A DNA stretch of 64,000 nt from Glutamicibacter soli (GTDB taxonomy: Bacteria; Actinomycetota; Actinomycetes; Actinomycetales; Micrococcaceae): contig NZ_POAF01000003.1 in the NCBI RefSeq assembly GCF_003309065.1, positions 1 to 64,000 of the forward strand, read 5' to 3'. How positions within the stretch are numbered: position 1 is the first letter of the stretch; each line of letters opens with the position of its first letter. The notes under the pieces are model-generated. The model saw only the letters and a list, made by a program, of their open reading frames with translations, ran no database searches and was not told the origin of the DNA. The translations under genes and the position numbers were made by a program. Shown one piece after another: positions 24,766 to 33,131 of the stretch.

Positions 24766-26499
24766 CTACTTGTCCCTTCCGCTGTGGGCGGTGCGCAGCC
24801 CGCGGGCGCGCTGCGTGAAATGTTCCATGGCGCGTTTCAGGTAGCCGTCTTGGGCCAGCAGGGCCTGCCGGTCCCCGGACTGGATGATCCGCCCGCCGTC
24901 CATCACGATGACCCGGTCGTAGTCGGCCAGCAGGCCCAGCCGGTGGGTGACGGTGACGGTGGTGATGGAGCGATCCAGGCCGCGCAGGGTCGCCAGCACC
25001 TCGGCCTCGGTCTGCACGTCCAGCGAGCTGGTGGGCTCGTCGAGCAGCAGCAGCGGGCGGCCGGCCAGCAGCGCCCGGGCCAGCGCCAGGCGCTGGGCCT
25101 GGCCGCCGGACAGCCGCGCCCCGGATTCGCCCAGCGGCTCGTCGAGCCTCCTGGTCGCCTGGTCGCCCAGCCAGCCGCCGAGCCCTGCCTGCTCCAGCGC
25201 GTGGACCATCTGGGCATTGGTGGCCAGCGGGGCGGCCAGCTGCAGGTTCTCGCGCAGCGTCAGGGCGAAGAGCGTCGCGTGCTGCTCCACCACCGCCGCG
25301 TTGTGCTTCAGCGTGGCGGGCCCCATGCCGTGGCGGCCGTCGTGGATGATGCCCTCGTCCGGTTCCAGCTGCCCCTGCAGCACTCGCAGCAGCGTGGTCT
25401 TGCCGCTGCCCGAAGGGCCGATCACCGCGGTGCGCGAGCCGGCCGGGAACACCGCGTTGACGCCACGCAGCGTGCGGTGCTCGCCGTCGTAGCTCGCGCC
25501 GACGTTCTCCAGCACCAGATCCCCGGTGTGCAGGTCGATATCCAGCGGCCGGGCGACTGACTGGTGCACCGGGATCTCTTCGATCTCGGCGATCTTCTTC
25601 TCCGCGCTGCGCCCGGTCAGGCCGATGTAGAAGAAGCTGCCCACGTAGTTCACCGGGGCGAGCATCAGGAAGCTGAGGATGACCAGCGCGGCCGCTTCGC
25701 CGGTGGTGAAGGCCCCGCTGCCCAAACGCCACCAGGCCAGGATCGAGGCGGTGGACAGCAGCAGGATGGCGAAGCTGGCGTCGATGACCAGCAGCACGAT
25801 CTGGTTGCGGGCCAGCAGCTTCATGACCTGCCGGCGCACCCGCTCGGAGGCCCTGGCCACCCGGCGCCCCATCCAGCCTCCGGCGCCGTTGAGCTTGAGC
25901 ATGCCCAGCGAGCGCAGCGCGTCGAGGAAGGTCGCCGTCAGGATGCCCTGCGCCCGGCGGTATTCGCCGGAGGAGGCGCTGAACAGCTTCTGGAATCCGA
26001 GCACGATCAGCGGGACCAGGGCGGTGGGCAGCAGCATCAGCCCCGCGGAGAGCGGGTCGATGAACAGCGCGATGAACACCAGCACCAGCACCGGGGTGGA
26101 CACCGCGGCGATCGCCGGGCCCATGAAGGCGGTGCGGTACTTGACCGAGCGGTCCACCGAGTCCATGGCCGCCTGCACCAGCTCGCCTTCCCCGGCGCGC
26201 CGCACGGCCAGCGGGCCGATGGCCAGGTAGTGCTGCAGCAGCCGGGTGCGGTGGTGCTCGGTCAGCTGACGGCCCGCCTGCGCGGCGAGCACCGGAACCA
26301 GCCAGGCGCACACCGCGACGGTGAGCAGTTCGCCGACGGCGCCGAGGTACCAGCCGGCATCCGGCATGCCGCCGGCGGCGACGACGTCGATGGCGCGGCC
26401 GATGAGGACCGCCAGCCCCGCGGTGCCGGCCGCTCCGAGCAGGCTGAGCGCGACCACCAGTGCCGTGGACGCCGAGAAAAGACCAAAGACCCTATGCAC
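24766..26499 (-). CDS. cydD: ABC transporter permease/ATPase, CydD type
   Basis: About 577 residues from the GTG at 26499, placed there because TAGGAT ends 7 nt upstream and the resulting N-terminus (MHRVFGLFSASTALVVALSL) starts just before TM1. The longer frame to 26706 lacks support. The ATPase half has Walker A (VIGPSGSGKTTLLRV), signature (LSGGQAQRLALARALL) and Walker B (LLLLDEPTSSLD). It pairs with the next gene as the second half of a heterodimeric exporter and is divergent from a thioesterase gene. Confidence 0.7.
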   Translation of the reverse strand: MHRVFGLFSASTALVVALSLLGAAGTAGLAVLIGRAIDVVAAGGMPDAGWYLGAVGELLTVAVCAWLVPVLAAQAGRQLTEHHRTRLLQHYLAIGPLAVRRAGEGELVQAAMDSVDRSVKYRTAFMGPAIAAVSTPVLVLVFIALFIDPLSAGLMLLPTALVPLIVLGFQKLFSASSGEYRRAQGILTATFLDALRSLGMLKLNGAGGWMGRRVARASERVRRQVMKLLARNQIVLLVIDASFAILLLSTASILAWWRLGSGAFTTGEAAALVILSFLMLAPVNYVGSFFYIGLTGRSAEKKIAEIEEIPVHQSVARPLDIDLHTGDLVLENVGASYDGEHRTLRGVNAVFPAGSRTAVIGPSGSGKTTLLRVLQGQLEPDEGIIHDGRHGMGPATLKHNAAVVEQHATLFALTLRENLQLAAPLATNAQMVHALEQAGLGGWLGDQATRRLDEPLGESGARLSGGQAQRLALARALLAGRPLLLLDEPTSSLDVQTEAEVLATLRGLDRSITTVTVTHRLGLLADYDRVIVMDGGRIIQSGDRQALLAQDGYLKRAMEHFTQRARGLRTAHSGRDK

Positions 26500-26506
26500 A
26501 GCTTCA

Positions 26507-26512
26507 ATCCTA
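26507..26512 (-). promoter_or_regulatory. Leaderless -10 element of the CydD-type gene
   Basis: On the minus strand TAGGAT (26512-26507) followed by 7 nt and the GTG at 26499. Confidence 0.45.
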
Positions 26513-26547
26513 GGCCAGCGCCCGCGGCGGGGCCGGGATGTCACAGA

Positions 26548-26577
26548 TTGCCCGCAGGGTTTCGCATCAGTCAGACT
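26548..26577 (+). promoter_or_regulatory. Leaderless-type promoter of the thioesterase gene
   Basis: TTGCCC (26548-26553), an 18-nt spacer and CAGACT (26572-26577), ending 7 nt before the ATG at 26585. It overlaps the divergent CydD-type promoter region. Confidence 0.45.
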
Positions 26578-26584
26578 TGAACGC

Positions 26585-27598
26585 ATGATGAGTCCTGCAC
26601 CTGCCACCCGACCGAATTCGGTGACCCTTCGCTTCCTGGCGGCCCCGATGGATGTCGGGGTGGCCGGCACGGTCTCCGCCGGCACCGTGCTGGAATGGGT
26701 CGACAAGGCCGCCTACGCCGCGGCCGTGGGCTGGTCCTCCAGCTACTGCGTCACCGCCTACGTGGGGAACATCCGCTTCGAGGATCCCATCAGCTCCGGC
26801 GACCTGGTGGAGGTCACCGCTTCGGTGGTCTACACCGGCAGCACCTCCATGCACATCCGCACCGAGGTCTCCTTCTCGGATCCGCGCGAGCTGCGCCCCA
26901 CCATGTCCACCACCTGCCTGGTGATCTTCGTGGCGGTGGACGGCAACGGCAAGCCCACCGCGGTGCCGAACTACGTTCCCGAATCCCTGCGGGAGATCGA
27001 GCTGCGCAACAACGCGCTGGCCCGCATCGAGGTCCGCAACCAGATCGTCGCCTCGATGAAGGACCAGGTCTACTCGAACGCCGGCACCGCCGAGCGCGTA
27101 GTCCTGCGCTTCATGGCCTCGCCCACCGACGTGAACTGGGGCGGCAAGGTGCACGGCGGCATCGTGATGAAGTGGATCGACGAGGCCGCGGCACTGTGCG
27201 CCTCGCGCTACTGCGGGCTGGACACCGTCGCGGTGTTCTCCGGCGGCATCCGCTTCTACCGCCCGTTGTTCATCGGGGACCTGGTGGAGGTCGAGGCCCG
27301 CTTGGTCTACACCGGCACCAAGGGCATGCACATCGCGGTGCACGTGCGCTCGGGCAACCCGAAGACCCGCGAAATGAACCTGACCACCTACTGCCTGACC
27401 ATCATGGTCACCCGCGACGAGACCGGCACCGCGGTGCCGGTCAAGCCATGGATCCCGGTCACCGAGGAGGACCACCGCCTGCACGACCACGCGCTGGAGC
27501 TGCTGACCATCCGCGCCAACGCCCCCGGCGGCTACACCCCGACCCACCTGGCGCACGATCCGGGGCAGGCCGGCGCAGCCCAGGAGCAGTCCAAGTGA
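26585..27598 (+). CDS. Acyl-CoA thioesterase with two hotdog domains
   Basis: 337 residues containing two tandem hotdog domains of the BFIT/YciA type. Each has a GTVSAGTVLEWVDKAAYAAA or GGKVHGGIVMKWIDEAAALC helix, an (I/V)RF(E/Y) strand and a GDLVEVTASVVYTG or GDLVEVEARLVYTG motif. The Asp in the WVDKA/WIDEA helix is the family catalytic residue. It hydrolyses acyl-CoA to fatty acid and CoA. The stop overlaps the GTG of trpF (GTGA), so the two are translationally coupled, an unusual partner. Confidence 0.88.
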   Translation: MMSPAPATRPNSVTLRFLAAPMDVGVAGTVSAGTVLEWVDKAAYAAAVGWSSSYCVTAYVGNIRFEDPISSGDLVEVTASVVYTGSTSMHIRTEVSFSDPRELRPTMSTTCLVIFVAVDGNGKPTAVPNYVPESLREIELRNNALARIEVRNQIVASMKDQVYSNAGTAERVVLRFMASPTDVNWGGKVHGGIVMKWIDEAAALCASRYCGLDTVAVFSGGIRFYRPLFIGDLVEVEARLVYTGTKGMHIAVHVRSGNPKTREMNLTTYCLTIMVTRDETGTAVPVKPWIPVTEEDHRLHDHALELLTIRANAPGGYTPTHLAHDPGQAGAAQEQSK

Positions 27599-28209
27599 GC
27601 GCTTCGCCCTTCGTGAAGGTCTGCGGGCTGTCCACCGCACAGGACGTCGCGGCCGCCGTGGCCCACGGCGCCGACGCCCTGGGCTTCGTGCTGACCCCCA
27701 GCCCGCGCGAGGTCTCCCCCGCCCTGGCCGCCGAACTGCTCTCCGCTGTTCCCGCCGCGGTGGCCACGGTGGCGGTATTCCGCTCCGAGGACGCGGACAC
27801 CGCGATCCGGCTCTCCCGGCAGGCCGGCGTCGGCTGGATCCAGCTGCACGGACGGCGCACCCCTGAGGACATCGCCGCGGTCAAGGCTGCTGGATTCCAT
27901 GCGATCCGCGCCGTGCGCATGGATGCCGGAGCAAGCGAGTTCGAGGACTGGGGCGAGGACTTCCTGCTGATCGACGCAGCCGTTCCCGGCAGCGGCGAAA
28001 GCTGGGACTACGCCGCGGTGCGCGAGCTGGCGGCGGGGCGCCGCTGGCTGGTGGCCGGGGGGCTGCATTCCGGCAACGTGGCCGGCGCGCTGGAGCAATC
28101 GCAGGCCTCCGGCGCGGATGTCTCCTCCGGGGTGGAATCCTCGCGCGGGGTCAAGGACCCGCAGCTGATCGCCGCGTTTCTCGACGCCGCGAAGACCATA
28201 GCCGGCTAG
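27595..28209 (+). CDS. trpF: Phosphoribosylanthranilate isomerase
   Basis: 204 residues forming a TIM barrel. The catalytic Cys is in FVKVCGLSTAQDV, the catalytic Asp in FLLIDAAVPGSGESWDY, and the phosphate loop is WLVAGGLHSGNVAGAL. It converts N-(5-phosphoribosyl)anthranilate to CdRP in tryptophan synthesis. No other trp gene is nearby, as often for trpF in actinobacteria. The GTG start overlaps the thioesterase stop. Its TAG shares CTAG with the convergent gene's stop (28206-28209). Confidence 0.93.
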   Translation: MSASPFVKVCGLSTAQDVAAAVAHGADALGFVLTPSPREVSPALAAELLSAVPAAVATVAVFRSEDADTAIRLSRQAGVGWIQLHGRRTPEDIAAVKAAGFHAIRAVRMDAGASEFEDWGEDFLLIDAAVPGSGESWDYAAVRELAAGRRWLVAGGLHSGNVAGALEQSQASGADVSSGVESSRGVKDPQLIAAFLDAAKTIAG

Positions 28210-28757
28210 CCCAGCCAGTTGTGCGGCGCGGGCTTGCGGGAGCCTGGCAGCGCGCCGTTTTCGCGCCAGTCGTGCAGCCACTGCGGGACCACACGGTCCG
28301 CGGGAACCTCCAGCCCCACCGCCTGCATGATCTCCTCGTTGGACACCGCGCCCTTCTTCGAGGTCATGCGGGTCGCGATGTAGGCGCGGGCGTAGATCTC
28401 CCCGTCGACCACGATGCGCTGCTCGAAGTAGATGCATTTCTCGTCCAGCCCCAGCAAGCGGGTTTCCTGGGAGAACTTCTTGCCCAGCTCGACGGATTTG
28501 CGGAAGGTGATGGTTTCGCACTGCACCACCGGGGTCCACTTCTTCTTGCGCAGGATGTCCCAGACGCCCGAGCGGAACATCAGGTCGAAGCGGCCCAGGT
28601 CGAAGATCGAGAAGTACATGCCGTTGTTGATGTGGCCTGCGAAGTCGATGTCGGTCAGCGTGGCCCGCATGCTCACCGAGCCGGTGTCGAACATCGACAG
28701 CTTCGGTGCTTTCTTGCTTTTGAAGAACACCATCAGGATTCGAAAAATCATGTGCAT
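28206..28757 (-). CDS. Thioesterase family protein (single hotdog, 4HBT_2/THEM6-like)
   Basis: 183 residues with one hotdog fold: ATLTDIDFAGHINNGMYFSIFDLGRFDL carries the Asp and the HINNG turn typical of 4-hydroxybenzoyl-CoA-thioesterase-like proteins, followed by VQCETITFRKSVELGKKF. The N-terminus (MIFRILMVFF) is hydrophobic and could touch the membrane. TAATGT ends 6 nt before the ATG at 28757, so it is leaderless. A palindrome TTACCG-N2-CGGTAA overlaps that -10. Confidence 0.85.
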   Translation of the reverse strand: MHMIFRILMVFFKSKKAPKLSMFDTGSVSMRATLTDIDFAGHINNGMYFSIFDLGRFDLMFRSGVWDILRKKKWTPVVQCETITFRKSVELGKKFSQETRLLGLDEKCIYFEQRIVVDGEIYARAYIATRMTSKKGAVSNEEIMQAVGLEVPADRVVPQWLHDWRENGALPGSRKPAPHNWLG

Positions 28758-28763
28758 ACCATC

Positions 28764-28769
28764 ACATTA
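28764..28769 (-). promoter_or_regulatory. Leaderless -10 element of the hotdog gene
   Basis: On the minus strand TAATGT (28769-28764) then 6 nt and the ATG at 28757. Confidence 0.45.
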
Positions 28770-28780
28770 CCGTTCGGTAA
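28767..28780. promoter_or_regulatory. Palindrome TTACCG-TT-CGGTAA, candidate TetR-type operator
   Basis: Perfect 6-bp arms with a 2-nt centre overlap the upstream edge of the -10 of the hotdog gene. The ACCG-N2-CGGT core resembles operators of TetR regulators of fatty-acid genes, so repression by a fatty-acid sensor encoded elsewhere is plausible. Confidence 0.5.
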
Positions 28781-28861
28781 CTTGTTTTCCCAGTTGTTTC
28801 CTCCGCTCTCAACCTTTGGCCTAATCCTGCCGGATCACGCGTTTTCCCCTCGCCGCCCGCT

Positions 28862-28879
28862 AAAGTCGAAAGCGACTTT
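28862..28879. promoter_or_regulatory. Inverted repeat AAAGTCG-N4-CGACTTT
   Basis: Perfect 7-bp arms (28862-28868 and 28873-28879) 30 nt upstream of the histidine kinase start. It could be an autoregulatory site for the downstream response regulator. The same half-site occurs at 14678-14689. Confidence 0.4.
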
Positions 28880-28908
28880 TGAACGACGCACTTGTCCAAG
28901 GAGCCGCC

Positions 28909-30276
28909 ATGCGCCGACTGACCGACTACGTCCACCGGCGGCTTCCTTCCCTCCCGCCCGCCGACTGGGAACGCCCGGCCCCCGACAAGGCCGGCCTGCG
29001 CCGCGACATGTTCGCCGCGCTGGGGCTGCTGGCCTTCGCCATCGTGATGCAGCAGCTGAGCCTCTCGCTGACCGAGGTCGAGCACGCCCCATCTCAGGGG
29101 GCGTCGCTGGCAGTGCTGTCGGCGATGATCCTGCCGCTGATGTTCCGCAGGCGCTGGCCGATTTCCATGATGCTTCTGGGCTCCGCCGCCTTCATGGTCA
29201 GCGGCACCTCGGAGGCCTACATGGTCACCATGCAGATCTGCGCGCAGCTTGCCTACTTCCTGGGCCTGTACACTGCCGTCACCTGGTCGCGGAACCGCCG
29301 CGCGCTGTGGAGCATCTTGAGCATCGTGCTGCTGGCCATGGCCGTCTGGATCATCATCGACCTGTTCACCTCGGACCTGATGAAATCCATGGACGTCAGC
29401 ATGGTGGACAACCCCGCCGGCGACATCCCGGCGGATATCGCCTTCCCGCTGTACACCTTCCTGATCAACCTGCTGTTCTTCGGCGGCTCCATCTTCCTCG
29501 GGCTGGTCAGCTGGTCCAATGCCTACGCCAACGAACTGGTCAAGACCCAAGCGCAGCGCATCGCCGACCAGTCCCAGCAACTGGCGGACCGCGCGGTGAA
29601 CGAGGAGCGCCTGCGCATCGCCCGCGAGCTGCACGACGTGATCGCCCACCACATCGCCTCGGTCGGGGTCCAGGCCGGCGCCGCGCGCATGGTCCAGCGG
29701 CGCGACCCGGAAAAAGCCGCCGAGCTCATGAAGGGCATCGAGGACTCGGCGCGCAGCGCCGTGGGCGAGACCCGCGCGCTGCTCGGCGTGCTGCGCGAAA
29801 GCGGGGGCGACATGCTGCCTGATTCCGGCGGCGACGCGCGCCGGCCTGAACCGTCGATGAAGCAGCTGCCGACGCTGCTGGCGGAGAACCGCGCGCAAGG
29901 CCTGGCCGTCGAGCTCTCCCGTGCCGAGCACACCCCCGGCTACCTGGACTCGCTGCCCGCCGGCGTGTCCCTGGCCCTCTACCGGATCTGCGGCGAGGCC
30001 CTGGCCAATGTCCGCCGGCACTCCACCGCCCGCCGCGCCACCCTGAGCCTGCGCTCGGGCGTCGACGAGCAGGGCCCGTGGGTCGAAGCAGAGATCACCG
30101 ACGAGGGAACTACGCTCCCTGACAGCTCCGGCAGCGGCTTCGGCTTGCGCGGCATCCGAGAGCGGGCCAATCTGCACCACGGTCTGGTGGAGATCGGCCC
30201 GCGCGTCCCGCACGGCTGGCGCACCCGGGCGCGGCTGCGGGTGGTGGCCGGCGCGGAAACTACACTGGTGCCATGA
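28909..30276 (+). CDS. Sensor histidine kinase (NarL-type, HisKA_3)
   Basis: 455 residues with AAGGAG 5 nt before the ATG. Six hydrophobic segments lie between residues 40 and 210 with little extracytoplasmic sequence, so the signal is probably sensed in the membrane. The phosphoacceptor helix is ERLRIARELHDVIAHHIASV (His in ELHDV). The ATPase domain has an N-box (GEALANVRRHSTARRATLSL) and a G-box (GSGFGLRGIRERANLH). Its end overlaps the start of the response regulator by 4 nt (ATGA), so the pair is coupled. Confidence 0.93.
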   Translation: MRRLTDYVHRRLPSLPPADWERPAPDKAGLRRDMFAALGLLAFAIVMQQLSLSLTEVEHAPSQGASLAVLSAMILPLMFRRRWPISMMLLGSAAFMVSGTSEAYMVTMQICAQLAYFLGLYTAVTWSRNRRALWSILSIVLLAMAVWIIIDLFTSDLMKSMDVSMVDNPAGDIPADIAFPLYTFLINLLFFGGSIFLGLVSWSNAYANELVKTQAQRIADQSQQLADRAVNEERLRIARELHDVIAHHIASVGVQAGAARMVQRRDPEKAAELMKGIEDSARSAVGETRALLGVLRESGGDMLPDSGGDARRPEPSMKQLPTLLAENRAQGLAVELSRAEHTPGYLDSLPAGVSLALYRICGEALANVRRHSTARRATLSLRSGVDEQGPWVEAEITDEGTTLPDSSGSGFGLRGIRERANLHHGLVEIGPRVPHGWRTRARLRVVAGAETTLVP

Positions 30277-30929
30277 GCAAGATATCCGTCGTGATCTGCG
30301 ACGACCAGCCTCTGATCGTCTCCTCGCTGAAGCTGATCCTGGAAACCGACCCGCAGATCAGCGTGGTGGGCACCGCTGAGAACGGCGAGCAGGGGGTGGC
30401 GCTGGTCACCGAGCTGAATCCAAGCGTGGTCCTGATGGACATCCAGATGCCGCAGCTGGACGGCATCGCCGCCACCTCCCGGATCAGCCGGGACACCGAC
30501 ACCAAGGTCGTGGTGCTGACCACGTTCAACCGCGACGACTACCTCTTCGACGCCCTGGACGCCGGGGCCAGCGGCTTCCTGCTGAAGAACACCGACCCGG
30601 AAACGCTGATCACCGCAGTGCACCAGGTCGCCGCGGGCCACGGCCTGCTCTCCCCCGAGGTCACCCTCAAGCTCATCCGCCACCGCTCCGCCCCGGCCGA
30701 GGCGGCGCCGGACGCGGACGGGCAGGACCTGCTCTCCGCCCTGACCGAACGCGAGCTGCAGGTGCTCACCGAGCTGGCCAAGGGCAAGAACAACCAGGAG
30801 ATCGCCGCGGTGCTCTCCCTGTCGGAGGCGACGGTGAAGACCCACCTGTCGAACCTGCTGGCGAAACTGCATCTGAGGGACCGGGTCCAGGGTGTGCTCT
30901 TCGCCCACCGCGTCGGACTCATCCAATAG
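30273..30929 (+). CDS. Response regulator, NarL/LuxR type
   Basis: 218 residues. The receiver is canonical: acidic pair VICDDQPLI, phosphoacceptor Asp in SVVLMDIQMPQLDG, Thr in VVVLTTFNRDDY and Lys in SGFLLKNTD. A GerE HTH follows (LTERELQVLTELAKGKNNQEIA, SEATVKTHLSNLLAKL). It is the partner of the overlapping kinase, and the next two genes (ABC exporter) are its likely targets. A TACACT lies 6 nt before the ATG inside the kinase gene, which could allow separate leaderless expression. Confidence 0.95.
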   Translation: MSKISVVICDDQPLIVSSLKLILETDPQISVVGTAENGEQGVALVTELNPSVVLMDIQMPQLDGIAATSRISRDTDTKVVVLTTFNRDDYLFDALDAGASGFLLKNTDPETLITAVHQVAAGHGLLSPEVTLKLIRHRSAPAEAAPDADGQDLLSALTERELQVLTELAKGKNNQEIAAVLSLSEATVKTHLSNLLAKLHLRDRVQGVLFAHRVGLIQ

Positions 30930-31011
30930 TTTCAGCCTGCAGAGTGAGCCCCGCCGCCGCCTGGATTCCTAGGCTAGGAGGTAGACAAGGCACAGCAGCT
31001 AAAGGATGACC

Positions 31012-31893
31012 ATGCTAGAGGTACACAACGTGTCGCGTTCCTTCGCGGAGCGGCTTGTGTTGGACGACGTCAATTTCACCGTGCCGCGCGGCGCGCTGAC
31101 CGGCTTCGTCGGCGCCAACGGGGCCGGCAAGACCACCACGATGCGCATCATCATGGGGCTGCTGAAGGCCAGTTCGGGCACCGTGAGCCTGGACGGGAAG
31201 CCGCTGGAGGGCGATACCCGCCCCCACTTCGGCTACATGCCCGAGGAGCGCGGACTGTATCCCAAGCAGCCGATCATCGACCAGCTGGTGTACCTCGGCC
31301 AGCTGCATTCGCTCTCCCGGTCCGAGGCCCGCCGCCGCGCCATGGAGCTGCTGGCCCGCTTCGGCCTGGACGACCGCGCCAAGTCCAAGCTCGAATCCCT
31401 CTCGCTGGGCAACCAGCAGCGCGTCCAGGTCGCCGCGGCGCTGCTGCATGAGCCGGAGGTGCTGATCCTCGACGAACCCTTCAGCGGCTTGGACCCCATT
31501 GCGGTGGACTCCATGAGCTCCATCCTGCGCGACTACGCTTCCCGCGGCGTCCCGGTGCTGTTCTCCTCCCACCAGCTGGACCTGCTCGACGTGCTGGTCG
31601 ACCACCTGGTCATCATCCAGGACGGCCGCATCCTGGCCAACGCCTCCGCCGAGGACCTGCGAGCATCGCAGGCCACCCGCCACAAGCTCTCGCTCGGCGC
31701 GGACGCCGGATGGCTGCGCGACGAGCCCGGGGTCGAGGTGATCGACATCTCCGGCTCCCGGGCACTGGTGAACTTCCAGACCGAGACCGACTCCCAGCGC
31801 GTGCTGCGCGAGGCCCTGTCGCTGGGCACCGTCACCGAGTTCGCGATCCACCGCCCCGCCCTGGCCGACATCTACCGGGAGATCATCAAATGA
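31012..31893 (+). CDS. ABC transporter ATP-binding protein (NatA-like)
   Basis: 293 residues. Walker A is GFVGANGAGKTTTMRII, the signature region SLSLGNQQRVQVAAALL and Walker B VLILDEPFSGLDPIAV, with the D-loop Asp and switch His (FSSHQLD). The C-terminal part matches the DUF4162-type extension of Nat/drug exporters. The ATG at 31012 is chosen over 31006 because AAAGG then sits 6 nt away. Its stop overlaps the permease start. Located right after a two-component system. Confidence 0.92.
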   Translation: MLEVHNVSRSFAERLVLDDVNFTVPRGALTGFVGANGAGKTTTMRIIMGLLKASSGTVSLDGKPLEGDTRPHFGYMPEERGLYPKQPIIDQLVYLGQLHSLSRSEARRRAMELLARFGLDDRAKSKLESLSLGNQQRVQVAAALLHEPEVLILDEPFSGLDPIAVDSMSSILRDYASRGVPVLFSSHQLDLLDVLVDHLVIIQDGRILANASAEDLRASQATRHKLSLGADAGWLRDEPGVEVIDISGSRALVNFQTETDSQRVLREALSLGTVTEFAIHRPALADIYREIIK

Positions 31894-33062
31894 ACACCAC
31901 CTCCGCCCCCTGGCTGATCGTGGCCCTGCGCGAAGTCGAGACGAAGCTCAAGGACAAGGCCTTCGTCATCTCCACCCTCGGCACCCTGGCGCTGATCATC
32001 GGCGCCGTCGCGCTCACCGGATTCCTGGGCAGCAAGTCCGCGGACTACTCCGTGGCCGCCACCGACCCGCTCAGCTACCAGGTGCTCACCGAGGCCCAGG
32101 ACCAGCGCCCGGAGAACATGAGCCTTGCCATCTCCCAGCTCGACCCCGGACAGGCCCGTGACCAGGTTCAGTCGCAGGACATCGACGCGATGCTGGCCTC
32201 CTCCGCCGACCAGCGCAGCATGACGCTCACCGGCTTCGACGAGCTCGACGCCGATCTGGAACAGCTGGTCTCCACCGCGATGCGCACGGTGCTCACCGAC
32301 CAGCTATTGTCCGCCCAAGGGCTGGACGCCTTCGCGCTGCCGACGGCGGATGACCTGGAAACCGAGCAGTTGCAGGGAGATTCCGAACGCAGCTCGATGA
32401 TCCGCGCGATGGCCTTCATCTTCTCCTTCCTCTTCTACATGGCGGCGCTGATCTTCGGCATGCCGATCGCCAACTCGGTGATCGAGGAGAAGCAGAACCG
32501 CGTGGTCGAGATCCTTGCCAGCACCGTCAGGCTGCGCCAGCTGCTGGCCGGCAAGATCATCGGCAACGTCATCCTGGCCATGGTCCAGCTGCTCGTGTTC
32601 CTCGGTGTCGGCCTGCTGGCGGCCTACCTGGCGCCGGGCGAGATCCCGTTCCTCGGCGTGGTCTCCACCGTGGCCGGATGGTTCGTTGTCTTCTTCCTCG
32701 GCGGGTTCATGCTGCTCGCGGGCATCTGGGCAGCGCTGGGCGCACTGGCCACCCGCACCGAGGACCTGCAGCAGTCCAGCGGCCCGATCATCGGCGCGCT
32801 GGTGGCGGTGATGTTCATTGGCATCTACGCCAAGGGCGGCTTCCTGGTCCTCGCCTCGTATATCCCGATCGCCTCTTCGGTGGCGATGCCCATCCGCATG
32901 CTGTCCGGGGACGTGGCCCTGTGGGAACCGCTGCTGTCGCTGGCCGTGCTGCTGGCCGCGTGCTGGGCCGTGCTGCTCTTCTCCGAACGCATCTACCGCC
33001 GCGCGGTCATGCACACCGGCGGGGCACTGACCCTTCGCAGGGCCATGAAGCTCGAGCTCTAG
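31890..33062 (+). CDS. ABC transporter permease (NatB-like)
   Basis: 390 residues. One membrane segment near the N-terminus (TLALIIGAVALTGFLG), a ~150-residue extracytoplasmic loop, then five to six segments from about residue 175 (MAFIFSFLFYMAALIFGMPIANSV, followed by the cytoplasmic EEKQNRVVEILAST motif). That motif is the hallmark of ABC-2/NatB permeases. Translation is coupled to the ATPase by ATGA. The pair probably exports sodium or an antimicrobial-type compound. Confidence 0.9.
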   Translation: MNTTSAPWLIVALREVETKLKDKAFVISTLGTLALIIGAVALTGFLGSKSADYSVAATDPLSYQVLTEAQDQRPENMSLAISQLDPGQARDQVQSQDIDAMLASSADQRSMTLTGFDELDADLEQLVSTAMRTVLTDQLLSAQGLDAFALPTADDLETEQLQGDSERSSMIRAMAFIFSFLFYMAALIFGMPIANSVIEEKQNRVVEILASTVRLRQLLAGKIIGNVILAMVQLLVFLGVGLLAAYLAPGEIPFLGVVSTVAGWFVVFFLGGFMLLAGIWAALGALATRTEDLQQSSGPIIGALVAVMFIGIYAKGGFLVLASYIPIASSVAMPIRMLSGDVALWEPLLSLAVLLAACWAVLLFSERIYRRAVMHTGGALTLRRAMKLEL

Positions 33063-33118
33063 CGCCAGCTGCCGGAAAACCGCACGTCGCGGATCAGCCG
33101 GTGCACAGGCGGGGTCGC

Positions 33119-33131
33119 TAAAATCATTCGG
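33119..33131 (+). promoter_or_regulatory. Leaderless -10 element of the membrane protein gene
   Basis: TAAAAT (33119-33124) followed by 7 nt and the GTG at 33132. Confidence 0.5.
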
